64,000 bases of DNA from Pomphorhynchus laevis. Taxonomy: Eukaryota; Acanthocephala; Palaeacanthocephala; Echinorhynchida; Pomphorhynchidae. This document shows positions 53,600-64,000 of this stretch, piece by piece (position 1 is the first letter of the stretch; each line of letters begins with the position of its first letter). The notes beneath the pieces were generated by a model. The model was not told where the DNA came from, did not search any database, and worked only from the letters and a program-made list of their open reading frames with translations. A program made the position numbers and the translations under genes. The stretch is from positions 62,001 through 126,000 of the forward strand of contig WNNJ02000147.1 of the NCBI GenBank assembly GCA_012934845.2. Reading direction: 5' to 3'.

Positions 53600-54577
53600 T
53601 GATCCTATAGAAAGAAACAGAGGTTACGGTATCATTTTGAACATCCAACCTTGCTCTTGATTACTTGGACTATTTCAAAAACACTATTTAAGTCGTGGTA
53701 AGATCATTTACAAACTTATCCAAGCAACGTTAAAAATCAACAACATACCGACATGTCTTCATACATGTCTGATGAAGACATTCTAGCACTCGAACATGAT
53801 TTTAAGATTAGCAATATCAGATTTATTACAGGAAAGAGAGGATTGCCGATTCCCGTGGCATTTTGTTCTGCATCAATTGACGTGGCCGAGTGTCTACCTC
53901 AATCCAAATGTAACCATTTCCCGGGTCATAATCTGGCATTTACTCTTATCAAACAGGCTCTATGACCTATCCCCGTTGAAATGTATGCCATAGATAAGGA
54001 CATTAGAGTTCTGAATGTCTTCTTCCCCGCTCAAGCGGGACATGTGGCTCTCCGGATGACCATTCAGAAAAATGCGAAAGATCTCCGCACTGTTCTAACT
54101 GTGGGGAGGTACACCCAGCCTGGTCGAAAAAATTTGCTTCCTTCAAAAGTTACACGAAAAGGCATCTGGTAGCTCATATAAAGCCACCCAACTTCGCCAA
54201 TGCATGTTCCGCTAATAATAAGATAGGGATGTCCGACTTAGACATCTTACGACTTATTGATGCTAAGAACAAAGAAACAATGGATAAGATTATCGAATTG
54301 ACAAAGAACCTAATTTCACAGATTGGTGGGGCTCTAAGTCCACTTACACCAGTGGCTAAATCTAAAAAAGCTCCAAGATCAAATTAACGAATTGCTTCGT
54401 CGCCGCAGTTCTTAGCCTCTTTAAAACATGCAAAGATAGGAAAAGATTGGAGCCTTGTGTCGGGAAATGAAGATAATGTCCGTGAGGAAATGACTCCACC
54501 TATCGAGACTAGAGGCGTAAAAGGCAACCTATCCACCCCTTGTTCCGACTAGGTGTAGGTCGTCCCACTCCGTTCAC
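53600..54577 (+). pseudogene. LINE ORF1 relic (zinc-knuckle protein)
   Basis: Frames read MSDEDILALEHDFKISNIRF, an ORF1 N-terminal pattern, then after a shift AGHVALR (remnant of the first knuckle), and KCERSPHCSNCGEVHPAWSK followed by KFASFKSYTKRH, the second Cys/His knuckle. IDAKNKETMDKIIELTKNL with LISQIGG may be helical. Several Cys and the frame are lost. It precedes the matching ORF2 in normal LINE order. Confidence 0.75.
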
Positions 54578-54585
54578 ATTAAGCA

Positions 54586-57090
54586 ATGGGAAGTAACCGA
54601 GAGCCTTTTTCACTGAATATTCTTCAGTGGAATTCGGGAGGTGCTTCCGCCCTTAGGCTTCTATCTGTTAGAGATGCAGATGGTATAGGTTTTCAGGAGA
54701 CGGGGTCTATCCGTTTCCCCCAAGATATTACTCAATTTATCCCTAAGCACATCTACACCCACTTTACTCCGTACATAACCCCCTCACTCCTCTTCATCTA
54801 AAGGTCTTTTAACCCTAGTGATGAGCTCTTTAAGATCATCCTTCCTTCTAAACTACTTTTGTCCAGTCTCATCTTGTTTAGTTATATCACTCTGCAATAA
54901 CGGTAAGCGTGTTAGCATAGCCAATGTCTATATTCGGCAAGAAAAAAATTCACAAGCACCGTGACCTCCTGAATCGAATATTGGGGAGAGGTTCTGATAT
55001 TTTATTTGGTGACTTCAACGACATAAGTGTTGTTGGAACAATGCAGCACTCTGCAAAGTCAGGAACGACTATATTATTCATAAACCACCTTCCCATACCT
55101 TTCAGTGCTCTACAACAAATTCACTCCTAGACATATTACTGCTACATAAAATGTGGTTGATGAAACCCATTTGAATTCAGCACTCGCGACAACAACAGAC
55201 CACCTCTCATGACCTAATTCGCCGGGGGCTAGATGCAGATAGGTTGCTTAGAAGGAAGTTTCACTTTGATCTCATCAAAGTGGCCTTCTTTCAGACAGTT
55301 ATTCAACTCTTCCCCAGAATTAGAAATGAGAGTTTGACGCGATTTAATTCCGTCCTCTCATTGCAAGCTGCCGCGATCCTTTTGACTACCTATAAAGGTC
55401 GAATATAAAATCGCACTCTAACAAAACTCAAGGTCCTTAATAAAATGTTGACCTTCCCAATCTCTATGTTTCCGCCAGGCAGGTCCTCTCGAATGAATGC
55501 AAAAGATATATCTATATATATCTTTATCCAAATCTAGATATAGATTCCAGCTGAATAGAGATAGGGCGAACATTGCTCACCTTAACCCTTCTTAGTTTTC
55601 TTTTTGAAAACTATTAAAGGAGAAGTTTGTCTGCTGGAAGGATATTCTTGGTTTGAATCAATAGCATGGATTTTGACAAAGCTTTGGAGGAGTTACTATC
55701 CCTACATAATTACTGAGCTACTCAATCTCCCTAACCAATTCCACCTTGGGGTGACTTTAGGAGTAGGGATCTATATGTTACAAACATCCTTAAGTGTTGG
55801 GGTCCACTTCTTGTCATCTCCAAATCCAACGTGCCACTCTCCACTCGGGTCTGTCAGCGTTTGAAGACAGTCAGAGAAAGGAGGTCGCAATAACAATGCT
55901 ATTAGCCTTCCCTTCAGATGTTGCTAACATCAACATCAGCCGTCGATTTTTTTACCTTAAAAGAGTTTGGTCACTTGTCCTAAAGACCTGCGGCCTATTT
56001 CGATTCAAAACGCCCTCATCTTCATCTACGATAAAGCGCTTTCGCGTAAAATCAGCAATCATTTAAGTAGGCGTAATTTGATCCTACCGAGTTTTCTTGG
56101 GTTTGTCAAAGCGCGCTCGGTCCATTCAGCTATTGGTGAAGTGTATCAGCTTTGCCAGGATAACAGTCATCAGCTTGCTGTGGCTAGTGTCTGGACTATT
56201 CTGCAGCATTTGACCGGAACTTCATTCCCTTCGTTATCTCTTCTTTCAGGTTGCCTGCGAGAATTGTTAATAGGGTGAAGATACTGCTGTACACCAAGCG
56301 TTTCTTTTATGAAGACGACCTTGATGCGCGTCAGTTCTACCTTATTACAAGTGTGCCTCAAGGCTCCTCACTTTCTCCTATCTTATATCTTGCTAGCTCC
56401 ATTGTTCAATTCAAGACATTTAAACGTGATCAACATCTTGTGGTAAATGCTGATAATATCACATTTCTGTTTATTGGACGCAGGAGCAAATATGTAGTCT
56501 CGGACATCAGCCGTTTCTTTTTAAGATTAAAAGATCATTAACCCTCATCCTTTCATATTTTAAACTCCAACAAATCGCAAGTGGTCGTCTTTCATGGCGA
56601 TCCTGTTACCAAACAGAAGCTTAAAAGATAAGCACTTTCTGCACTCTTCTCTATTTTGAAGCCTCAGCCACTCCCTATCTTCACGAGTTGAGTAAAATAT
56701 CTGCGGTTCACCGTTACGGTTAATTTGTCGGTCAAAGCTGATCCGGATAAACTTAAGCATATCCTGAAAAAAGCTAGGTGGGCTCTGAAACGGGCCCAAC
56801 ATCTGTCATTGAATGGAAAAATCCAAGTGCGCCTCTGGGGTACTTAGGCCATCTCTGAATTGGTCTTATTTATAAGGGAACGTCCCCCAGAGTAAATACT
56901 AAGGTTTCTCAAGCTCCTCATCTCTAGATTATCGACCATAGTCCGTCTTGACTGGATTCTTAGGGGATGAAAGACCCCGAATGATTCAGACGGAAGCCGG
57001 CGCGCTGGTGCGGCCGGAGGCCTCAGATTCCTATGTCCTGATGCCGTAATGATAAGAAGGAAGATAACGGAACGGCTACAACTGGAATGG
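54586..57090 (+). pseudogene. LINE ORF2 relic, related to the 11.9-14.4-kb ORF2
   Basis: Endonuclease words: LNILQWNSGGASA, ADGIGFQETGSI, SDILFGDFNDIS. RT words: DLRPISIQNALIFIYDKALS, SFLGFVKARSVHSAIGEVYQ, FYLITSVPQGSSLSPILYLA, and VNADNITFLFIG where the Tyr-x-Asp-Asp box is expected (NADN). Later RERPPE and GLRFLCPDAVMIRRKITERL close the C-terminus. The RPPE and FLK words are shared with the end of the 14.3-kb ORF2, showing one family. Frequent shifts and stops. The 14.3-kb copy lacks the final CPDAV-type domain. Confidence 0.82.
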
Positions 57091-57269
57091 ACATTTGATT
57101 TAATTTGTGTTTTTCTGCATGTTTTAATTTCTAAATTTTATATCAGTTATATAGTTATTTAATAAAACCTTTATTTATTTAGTTTAATAAACAGTTAGCA
57201 AGCAACGTAACCGCGTAAATGAATTAAGTAGTTTCTATTTAGATAGTAACTTTTCTATTTTTTTACGCA

Positions 57270-57915
57270 TTGATAACATATATCCTCTGATGACATTTGA
57301 TTATTTAGTGTACCTTATTCAAATATAAAGTATATTCTTTATTATCCATCCATAAAAATTTCCCACTTCATAGTTTAAATTTATTTTTAACATTATTGTG
57401 TTGATTTATATATTTTACTATTTCCTGTTTTATTTTTATAGTAACCTAGTTTAAAATATGTATCTATCTAATTATTTAAATGATTTTGAAGAAAACCAAT
57501 ATCATTGCATATTGTTGCAATTCTTAAAATTTCATTATTTAATGTATTATATTTTATATTATATGGTATGCATAAATGCCTATTTTTTATAAATTTAAAA
57601 TTAAATAAATATTAATAATTGACATGGATTGACAGATCGGTTTTCTTAATTATCAATACTCGAAGTAAACCAATATCATAACATATAATAGCAATTCCTA
57701 AACATTCATTATTTAATGTATTATATTTTATATTATATGGTATGCATGAATGCTCATGCAAAAATGTTTCTTGTAAATTTAAATATGTCATCTTTACGAT
57801 ATAAATTAAGGGTAGTTTTAGTTAATGTTAATTTATGCACCTTCATTATCATTAATATTGGTTTTATTAATAATAAGGCTACCTGGATAAATTTGTTCGC
57901 TTATTGAATAGTTTC
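57270..57915 (-). pseudogene. Naiad-type element 3' end and RT thumb relic
   Basis: Minus strand: part of the 3' UTR core (57275-57310), post-stop segment, then thumb words (GYYKN, NTLNNEILRIAT, MHAYHI-type frames) and RT palm near 57800-57900. A 100-bp stretch around the NTLNN codons occurs twice (57480-57580 and 57660-57770). Confidence 0.75.
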
Positions 57916-57959
57916 AGTATTTCTAGATATATAGTACCTTCTTTATCAATAAATGTTAT

Positions 57960-59200
57960 TGACAATTAAATTATCAAATAAGTATATATAAAATATAATA
58001 TAAATATATGTTATATATTATAAATATATTAATACATATTATAGATATTAATATATTTATAAATATATATTTATATATTCAATAAAGTTTATGATATTTT
58101 TGTGTGTCAGCTGATTTTTTTTCAGGAGAAGGTTCAATGAGATAGGCCGAATCTTCAAATAATTTTACCCACTTCTCGCGCGGGTAAAATTCTATCTAAA
58201 ACTAATATATACACTATATCCTATTTTTCATCTAACTTTGTATGTCATTTTAATCAAACGACGAAACTTACTTTTTCTTTACTAATTGATCTGACTATAA
58301 TTTGTGTATTCTTTTTGTCAAACAAAATCTTATAAGACTTTAGTTTATTGAGTTGCAATGAACTGCTAAAAATGATATTGCGTTTGTTATGATTTGCAAA
58401 GTTTTGAATCTTTTCAATTGTTTAAATTTTAAAGTTTTTAATAGTTTTCCTATTGTTCTAAAAATCATGGATTTTTTAAGGTGGTTGATTTTTTAGTATA
58501 GATTTTAAATTAAGTTTAATGATACAAAAATATTTTTATGTTTAAATATAATAAATTTGATTAATTTAATAAAATAATTTAATAAATTCCATTAATTTTC
58601 TTTATCTTAAATGATCTACAAATCTTTCATTGATTACTGATTTCGCATGTTTTACGTAAGCTGTTTGTTGAGGCTTTTGACAGTTATCAGCTACCTAGCT
58701 GCCGGACCTCTTTTTATATTTGTCAATCTTTCATTTCTATTACTTCAAATTCATTACAGTAATAAAACACGTCATTGCTTCCGAACGCGATTTTTCCTGC
58801 ATATTTGTTTTTGCCAGCAGATTTCGTCGAATAACCAACCATCTTACATCATAAGCTAAAGACGCACTTAATTGTAATTTTCGTCATTTTTTCATTTGCA
58901 GATGCCTTGCATAGCAATGTAACTTATAAATATTATTTAAAGCTAGAAAAATGTAATTGAAAAGGCATTCAGGTAAATATTAAGAAAAAATATAACCATT
59001 TAGGAAACTAACTATTTTATGGTTAGTTTGCGCAAACTTGACAGCAAGTTTGCGTGAATGCATGAAAATCAAATAACTTTTTAATGTCCTTTATTCTAAA
59101 TTCATTGTAAATTAACAGAAAAATGGAGAGGAGTTAAATATTTATTTTGTTTTCAAATTTCCAAAAACTACAGCGGTCATCATCATTATTAAAACGTCAT
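57960..59200. other. AT-rich gap
   Basis: No recognised gene. A 70-codon hydrophobic ORF at 58647-58859 (LLRLLTVISYLAAGPLFIF) has no known relative that I can name and may be chance. Confidence 0.4.
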
Positions 59201-59207
59201 TGCAAAA

Positions 59208-59326
59208 GTTATAACAAACATATAAAGCAAAAACATCTGAAAGACACATGCCGGAAATTATTTTTCCAGATTAACTTCCGGTATATTTCTTTCAGATCTA
59301 TTTTTGTTATATATGTTTGCTGTAAC
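59208..59326. repeat. Hairpin of precursor-microRNA size
   Basis: Left arm 59208-59256, right arm 59276-59326, loop 19 nt. CATCTGAAAG, CCGGAA and AACAAACATATA pair with GATCTGAAAG, CCGGAA and CAAACATATATA read from the other arm. Around 40 of 49 positions pair. Could be a small MITE or a hairpin RNA. Confidence 0.65.
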
Positions 59327-59379
59327 GTGTGCATTGGCGTTTTCTTGATGATGACCGAAAGTAAATTAAATGAAATTAA

Positions 59380-59505
59380 CACATTGTTAATTTCTTTACT
59401 ATTTATTATTGCAGATATTTAAAGAATTATTTTTATATTGATATGATGCACAATATACCTTTACTCAGCTTAAATATGTCATGCATACGCGAAATGAAAT
59501 TTTTA
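59380..59505 (+). repeat. Duplicated segment, copy 1
   Basis: TTAATTTCTTTACTATTTAT, TATTGCAGATATTTAAAG and TGATGCACAATATACCTTTA recur at 61340-61465 with few differences. TTATTGCAG looks like a 3' splice site in both copies. Confidence 0.85.
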
Positions 59506-61339
59506 CAAATTAATTTTTAAATTAATTTTAAATCGACTGTAATATTTGATGATGCAAAATTTGAAATATTTGAAATAATTTTTTGAGTTTTATTTTATAA
59601 AAATTTGAAATTACTTGAATAGTTTTATAAGTTTTATTTGATCTACGCCTAACTCCATTTTTTATAAATATTGCATTTGATAATTAAATTAAAATTAATT
59701 TGTATTCTAATCAAATAAATAACTCATGTATTTAATTAATCGAATAGCAAAATTCTAATTTGCAATCAGTTACTTTCACCTAAATCCAATAAATAATAGA
59801 GCAGAATAATTGATTAATAATCGTTCAGATTAATTGATTAAAGTAATATAATCAATTGATCAGATATATATAAAAGTTTAAAAATAGCAATTTTCAATTC
59901 TGAAATATATTCTGAAACAAAATAAATATTTGACTCTTCTCTATTTTTCTGCATATTTCAAAATAGTACACTATATGATTTAGAAAAACAAATTTATTTT
60001 ATATTATATAAATATATATTAGCTTTTATCGACTTGAAAATCACTGATTTTGATCTATTTTTAATTTGGAATTTAGGATCAGGATCAATTAAAACATTTT
60101 CATTTCGCTAGCTGCTGTTAATGTAAAATTATATAAAAATAAATTAATGTTTTGATTAATGCCACTAAATAATGCCATATTATTTAAAGTTTTGTTTTAT
60201 TAAAATTTAACACGAATCCATAATAGTTTTCTTTGCAGAAAATACTTTGAGAGATAATATACACAATCTGAAGATGAATTCGAATATTCATTAAATATTC
60301 ATTTAAAGACATCGTTTGTCGACCAATTTCGTTTCAACGAGTGTAAATTATTTCTATGTAAATAGTAAGTGCATGCAAATAATGTGTTTTGTTTTTATTA
60401 ATATTCAATATGAATAAATTTTAAAAGTAAATTTAAATGTGCTCAGGCAAATAATGTGTTTTGCTTTTATTAATGCGAATAAATTTTGAAAGTTTAAATT
60501 TACACTGATTTTGTGGTTTAATTTGGAACATCTAAATTTTAGTTACAATAAAAGGTCACTAAAATGTATAAAAAGTACAAAGAAAATTAGAACAAAGGAA
60601 AAAAATTGCCGAGCACATTCCTGTATAAAATGTGTGTGAAGGAAAATATAAATCACATGATTTTTACGATTTTGATTTCCTGTAATGGAATGCACCACAA
60701 GGCGAGTGATGATAACATTCCAATTGCAAAATACAGTCGAAATGAAAACAATCTCGAATATATATCACAAACTCATAAAAAAGGTGTGCAATGATTAAAG
60801 AAAAATAGTTTTTATTTACATCTAGCGTTTGGTATATTGATATATTAATATTAATTAGTTTATATAAGAAATAAATTTTGTCAAATTTGAATGCACCGCT
60901 ATTTGTAATTTGTTAATAATCGTTATATTAATATTTTTGAATTTCTCTTCAGTAATATTTTAATATTTTTAAAATTTATTAATTTATTATAAATATAAAT
61001 TTATTTTAATATATTAATTTGTTAAGAATCGTCATTTTGATATTTTTTAAATTTCTGTTCAGTCATTTTTTGTGTTTTAGATATCATAATCCTGTGTTGA
61101 ATTGAGAATAATTTTTGTTAGCATCTTTGAAAAGCGGCTAATTCGGTCTAGGCCAACCGAAGGCCCTTTAGCATTTTGCCGTTGTAGTATGATCATTATT
61201 CCATATATTGTACATGACTCATATTTTTGACGTTTTAAATGGACAGACGTGTGTGCTGGACGTTGAACTTATCGTTTGCAGGTACTTTTTATTCATAAAA
61301 CCTTAATAATTTTCATGATATTTTGCTTTATATAGCACA
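59506..61339. other. AT-rich gap with a tandem duplication
   Basis: GCAAATAATGTGTTTTGTTT at 60375 and GCAAATAATGTGTTTTGCTT at 60448, each followed by TATTAAT and AATAAATTTT, form a two-unit repeat. A 62-codon ORF at 60606-60794 is not recognised. Confidence 0.5.
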
Positions 61340-61465
61340 GTGTTAATTTCTTTAATATTTATTATTGCAGATATTTAAAAAATTATTTTTATATTGATGT
61401 GATGCACAATATACCTTTACTCAGCTTAAATATGTCATGCATACGCAAAATAAAATTTCTGCACG
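61340..61465 (+). repeat. Duplicated segment, copy 2
   Basis: Counterpart of 59380-59505, about 90 percent identical by eye. Confidence 0.85.
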
Positions 61466-61549
61466 TATATACATGCTGATATACATGTTTTGTAAGACGC
61501 TTGATTGGTAAGCAATAATGATGCTTTATAATAGTTTTGAACAAAAATA

Positions 61550-62140
61550 GTTATTGACGTCACATTATTTATTAAAAATACACCTTATAGATTTAAAAAG
61601 TTACGCTTCGAATATTCAACTTCGAACTACGAGAAATTACCTCGCCACGTAATTATGATTTATTAAATGATTAGACCATCAAGCGAGAGGAGAAGAGCCA
61701 ATTGCCGCCTATGAACAATAAATTTAAAGACGATTTGCTTGAGCAGATTCGCACCAAAGCTTTCGAATAGTGTCGTTGACGGAACGATCATCAACAAATA
61801 ATCCTTTATAGAGTTGTTAAATCCGGTATCTTTGCATACAGCCTCAACTCATGCACAAAAATCCGACGCGACAGAATTCACATTGACAGCGACGATCAAT
61901 CATTAAGTAGTGAATCAGATATCATCGGGGCCACTAATAATTTTTAATATATAAAAGTATTAAACGAGTGAAGTTCATATACTTATTAAATTGTTGTACT
62001 TCTCAGAAACAGTTAATATTTCCTATTTAAATTATAAAAATGTACTTACGTTTACATAAAGGATAGTTTTAAATAGGTTTCGAATTAATCAATTCTTGGA
62101 AGATTATGTTCTCTTTACCGAAAATCGTCAGTGAGAATCC
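61550..62140 (+). repeat. Dispersed repeat, copy 2, with a 300-bp extra segment
   Basis: Ends match 49715-49985. The extra segment at about 61680-61975 has a higher GC content and a patchy frame (KSDATEFTLTATINH), but no family was recognised. Confidence 0.7.
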
Positions 62141-62548
62141 AAGTCTTTGGTTGTAAATATTTTCTTCTATCTAAGAAATTCTTTTAAGCTTAATGTTTGA
62201 AATATAATAATTGAAACCTTAAATAATCATTAAAATAATTTAAATATATTTGAAGAATTTTCTTCCGTTGTTTTTCGATAGTATATACGCTGATAATTGG
62301 GTAAAGTATTTTTCAAATTAGGAATTAAAACCTGAAAGATTGAACTTATTTATCCTTACATGGATAAATAAGTTCACGATAAATAAATATTATTGTGAGG
62401 ATAATATTTTCACGATATTATCATCACAGGTATTGATCTTATTTTTGATACAGCAGGACACTACTAATCAGTCTGGGCGGGTCTCATTAGCTGCTGACCA
62501 AGACCCGCATTTCACGTTTCGACCCTTATTATATGCTTTCTCCGTGCA

Positions 62549-62622
62549 CTGGTGCTGATCGGATTTGAACTCAGGACGTCTGTATCGCGATTCAACGCTA
62601 CATCCACTATGCCAGCTGCTCC
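62549..62622 (-). repeat. tRNA-derived SINE head or tRNA pseudogene
   Basis: On the minus strand: GGAGCAGCTGGCATAGTGG contains an A-box-like TGGCATAGTGG (62614-62604) and GAGTTCAAATCC a B-box-like sequence (62570-62561), spaced as in tRNA. The acceptor arms do not pair and no clean anticodon stem forms, so it is not a working tRNA. GCGGGTCT and AGACCCGC (about 62478-62509) form an 8-bp inverted repeat beside it. Confidence 0.65.
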
Positions 62623-62649
62623 GGTGGTGTAGATACACATTTCTGTATA

Positions 62650-63365
62650 TTACTTTTGGTAGGAGGTCGTATTCTAACGATTTATTAGAAACCTACCTAG
62701 TTGTGTGATCCGCTAGCCGAATCACTGGTTTTTCATGCTGTCACTTGCAATGAATGTTTTTAATTGTATTTGATTGCATCTGTGAGCTGAAATTCTTCTG
62801 GTTGACACAATCAGGCGCATCCAATGCTGCAGCCAAATCATGAGAATAATCGTTTTTGATAAATTTTAGTACCATAGATTTAAAATTAAATGTTTCAATT
62901 AAATTATTAAAATAATTCTTAAAGTTATCTATATTCTTAAATATCATTTCGTATTTTGGCATTTTTTGCATATCTTAACATTAATTTTTATACCCCGGAA
63001 AGGTTATGAACCGATTAATAATTTTTATAACATTTTATATATAACTATCAGAAAGAATAAAGCTTATTTTATTATACAATGAGATTATTTGAGATTATTT
63101 TAAGATATAAAATAATTGTAGCTTAAATCTTAAAAAAAATAATTTAGGGTACTTTGAATTACTTCTCTATGAAACTATGAAATGATTTGTATCCAGAGAA
63201 AATTTTATTTGGATTAATATTTACTGGTATTCGCTCAGAAGTCTGTAATTTAGAAATTTACGTTATATGATTGATCCTGCAAATAAATATGAAATTCTTC
63301 TGGTTGTGGCACGATATTATCCTCAATAATATCGGATAATATCGTTCCACAATAGTGGAACGATT
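62650..63365. other. AT-rich gap
   Basis: No gene recognised; a 76-codon minus-strand ORF at 62741-62971 has no known relative. TTCTGGTTGTGGCACGATAT near 63297 is the inverse of a word at 36510. Short palindromes (GATAATATCG; GTTCCACAATAGTGGAAC) lie at 63333-63362. Confidence 0.5.
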
Positions 63366-63369
63366 AGTA

Positions 63370-63900
63370 GAAGCTCATCAGAAAGGAATTAAGAAAGTTG
63401 TTTCTACAGCGCTTCCATTATGAAATAGCGACTCTGCCCAATTAGAACGTGGGAGATTAAAATCTCCTAAGAGAATAAAATGTGAACAGAGGCATACTGC
63501 TTTTAAATTGGATTTTAGGAGATCACAATATGTGGTCATTGATGGAGAACGATATACAACACAAAAATCAATACCATTATATTCATATTTGATTTGGAAG
63601 TTGATGCTTTCAAAGAAATCATTAGGGTAACATACATTAGAAACGTCAGAAATCAAATAATTATCTCGAACATAAGCGGCAACCCCTCCACCACGTTTAC
63701 CTGACTTCCTATCGCTCCGAAGTTTGTGATACCCCGGAATATCAACAGCAACATCAAGAATATATTAATAGAGCCAGAATTCAGTGACACAAAATAATGC
63801 AACGTTTTGAGATTTGGTATTTATAAGTATGCATCGATCCTTGTCTCTAGCTGTAGTTTGTTTGAAAAGAAACATTGAGATTTAATATCCAGCAATAAAT
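63370..63900 (-). pseudogene. Another LINE: AP endonuclease domain fragment
   Basis: Minus strand: NTKSQNVALFCVTEFWL, a stop, ILDVAVDIPGYHKLRSDRKS, GKRGGGVAAYVRDNYLISDV, then the 63656-63378 frame with ESINFQIKYEYNGIDFCVVY and HFILLGDFNLPRSNWAES. These are ordered APE endonuclease motifs (Glu, GGGVAAYV, YRSP, GDFN). The wording differs from the other LINE families here, so it is a separate CR1/Rex-like family. The RT is not found to the left, and the fragment reaches the right window edge as the element's 5' side. Confidence 0.8.
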
Positions 63901-64000
63901 ATCGCGTCTTGTAGTTTTCAATTGTTTGAGATTGACAGTCATCAACACCATCACATTGATTACTACAACGGAAGAGTGTAGGTACAACTGTATCCAAGCA

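Noticed and set aside
58647-58859. Small membrane protein gene
   Set aside because: Hydrophobic reading is expected from T-rich DNA; no family, start context or neighbour supports it.
62549-62622. Functional tRNA gene on the minus strand
   Set aside because: A- and B-box-like words are present, but the acceptor and anticodon arms do not pair.

Overview
The window reads as a very AT-rich stretch of an animal nuclear genome, most likely an arthropod or other invertebrate (inference, based on an intron-type host gene end, a metazoan-style retroelement load and no operons). Only one clear host gene is visible: the last exon of ribulose-phosphate 3-epimerase at the left edge (1-276). A second candidate cellular or domesticated gene is a 416-residue intact ORF at 31668-32918 with three CENP-B-like helix-turn-helix repeats and no recognised catalytic domain. 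Nearly everything else is retrotransposon sequence in various stages of decay, separated by AT-rich DNA.

Region by region. 0.9-9.4 kb: plus-strand 3' ends of a Penelope-like element (PLE), an RT relic with a CxC/His/Cys C-terminal domain (3.1-4.4 and 7.0-7.5 kb) split by a Ty3/gypsy gag fragment and a minus-strand CR1/L2-like LINE. 10.1-14.4 kb: a LINE with tandem repeats in its probable 5' UTR, a zinc-knuckle ORF1 broken by one stop codon, and an open 856-residue ORF2. 15.3-21.8 kb: an apparently intact 4.43-kb CR1/L2-like LINE with two full ORFs, inserted with an 8-bp target-site duplication into an older copy of the same family. 21.8-23.7 kb: gypsy gag-protease-RT relic. 24-26.6 kb: decayed plus-strand LINEs. 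26.9-31.4 kb: PLE copies whose GIY-YIG endonuclease lies upstream of the reverse transcriptase, the permuted order known from Naiad elements. 35-38.4 kb: more PLE pieces. 38.5-42.0 kb: a decayed but long plus-strand CR1/L2-like LINE. 42.3-49.6 kb: AT-rich DNA with a long palindrome and an 85-bp inverted repeat pair. 50.1-57.1 kb: a three-part array of a second CxC/His/Cys RT relic, a processed beta-tubulin pseudogene, and a decayed relative of the 10.8-kb LINE. 57.3-64 kb: PLE relic, hairpins, duplicated segments, a tRNA-like SINE head and the endonuclease domain of yet another LINE.

The most interesting signals are RNA-level: (i) the PLE 3' UTR carries a recurrent core that can form hairpins plus a possible pseudoknot, with at least one compensatory change between copies; (ii) the CR1/L2-like LINE ends in a short hairpin next to a conserved GCCAC word, with compensatory base changes between copies. 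Both are plausible recognition structures for the elements' own reverse transcriptases. No CRISPR array, rRNA gene or convincing functional tRNA gene was seen.
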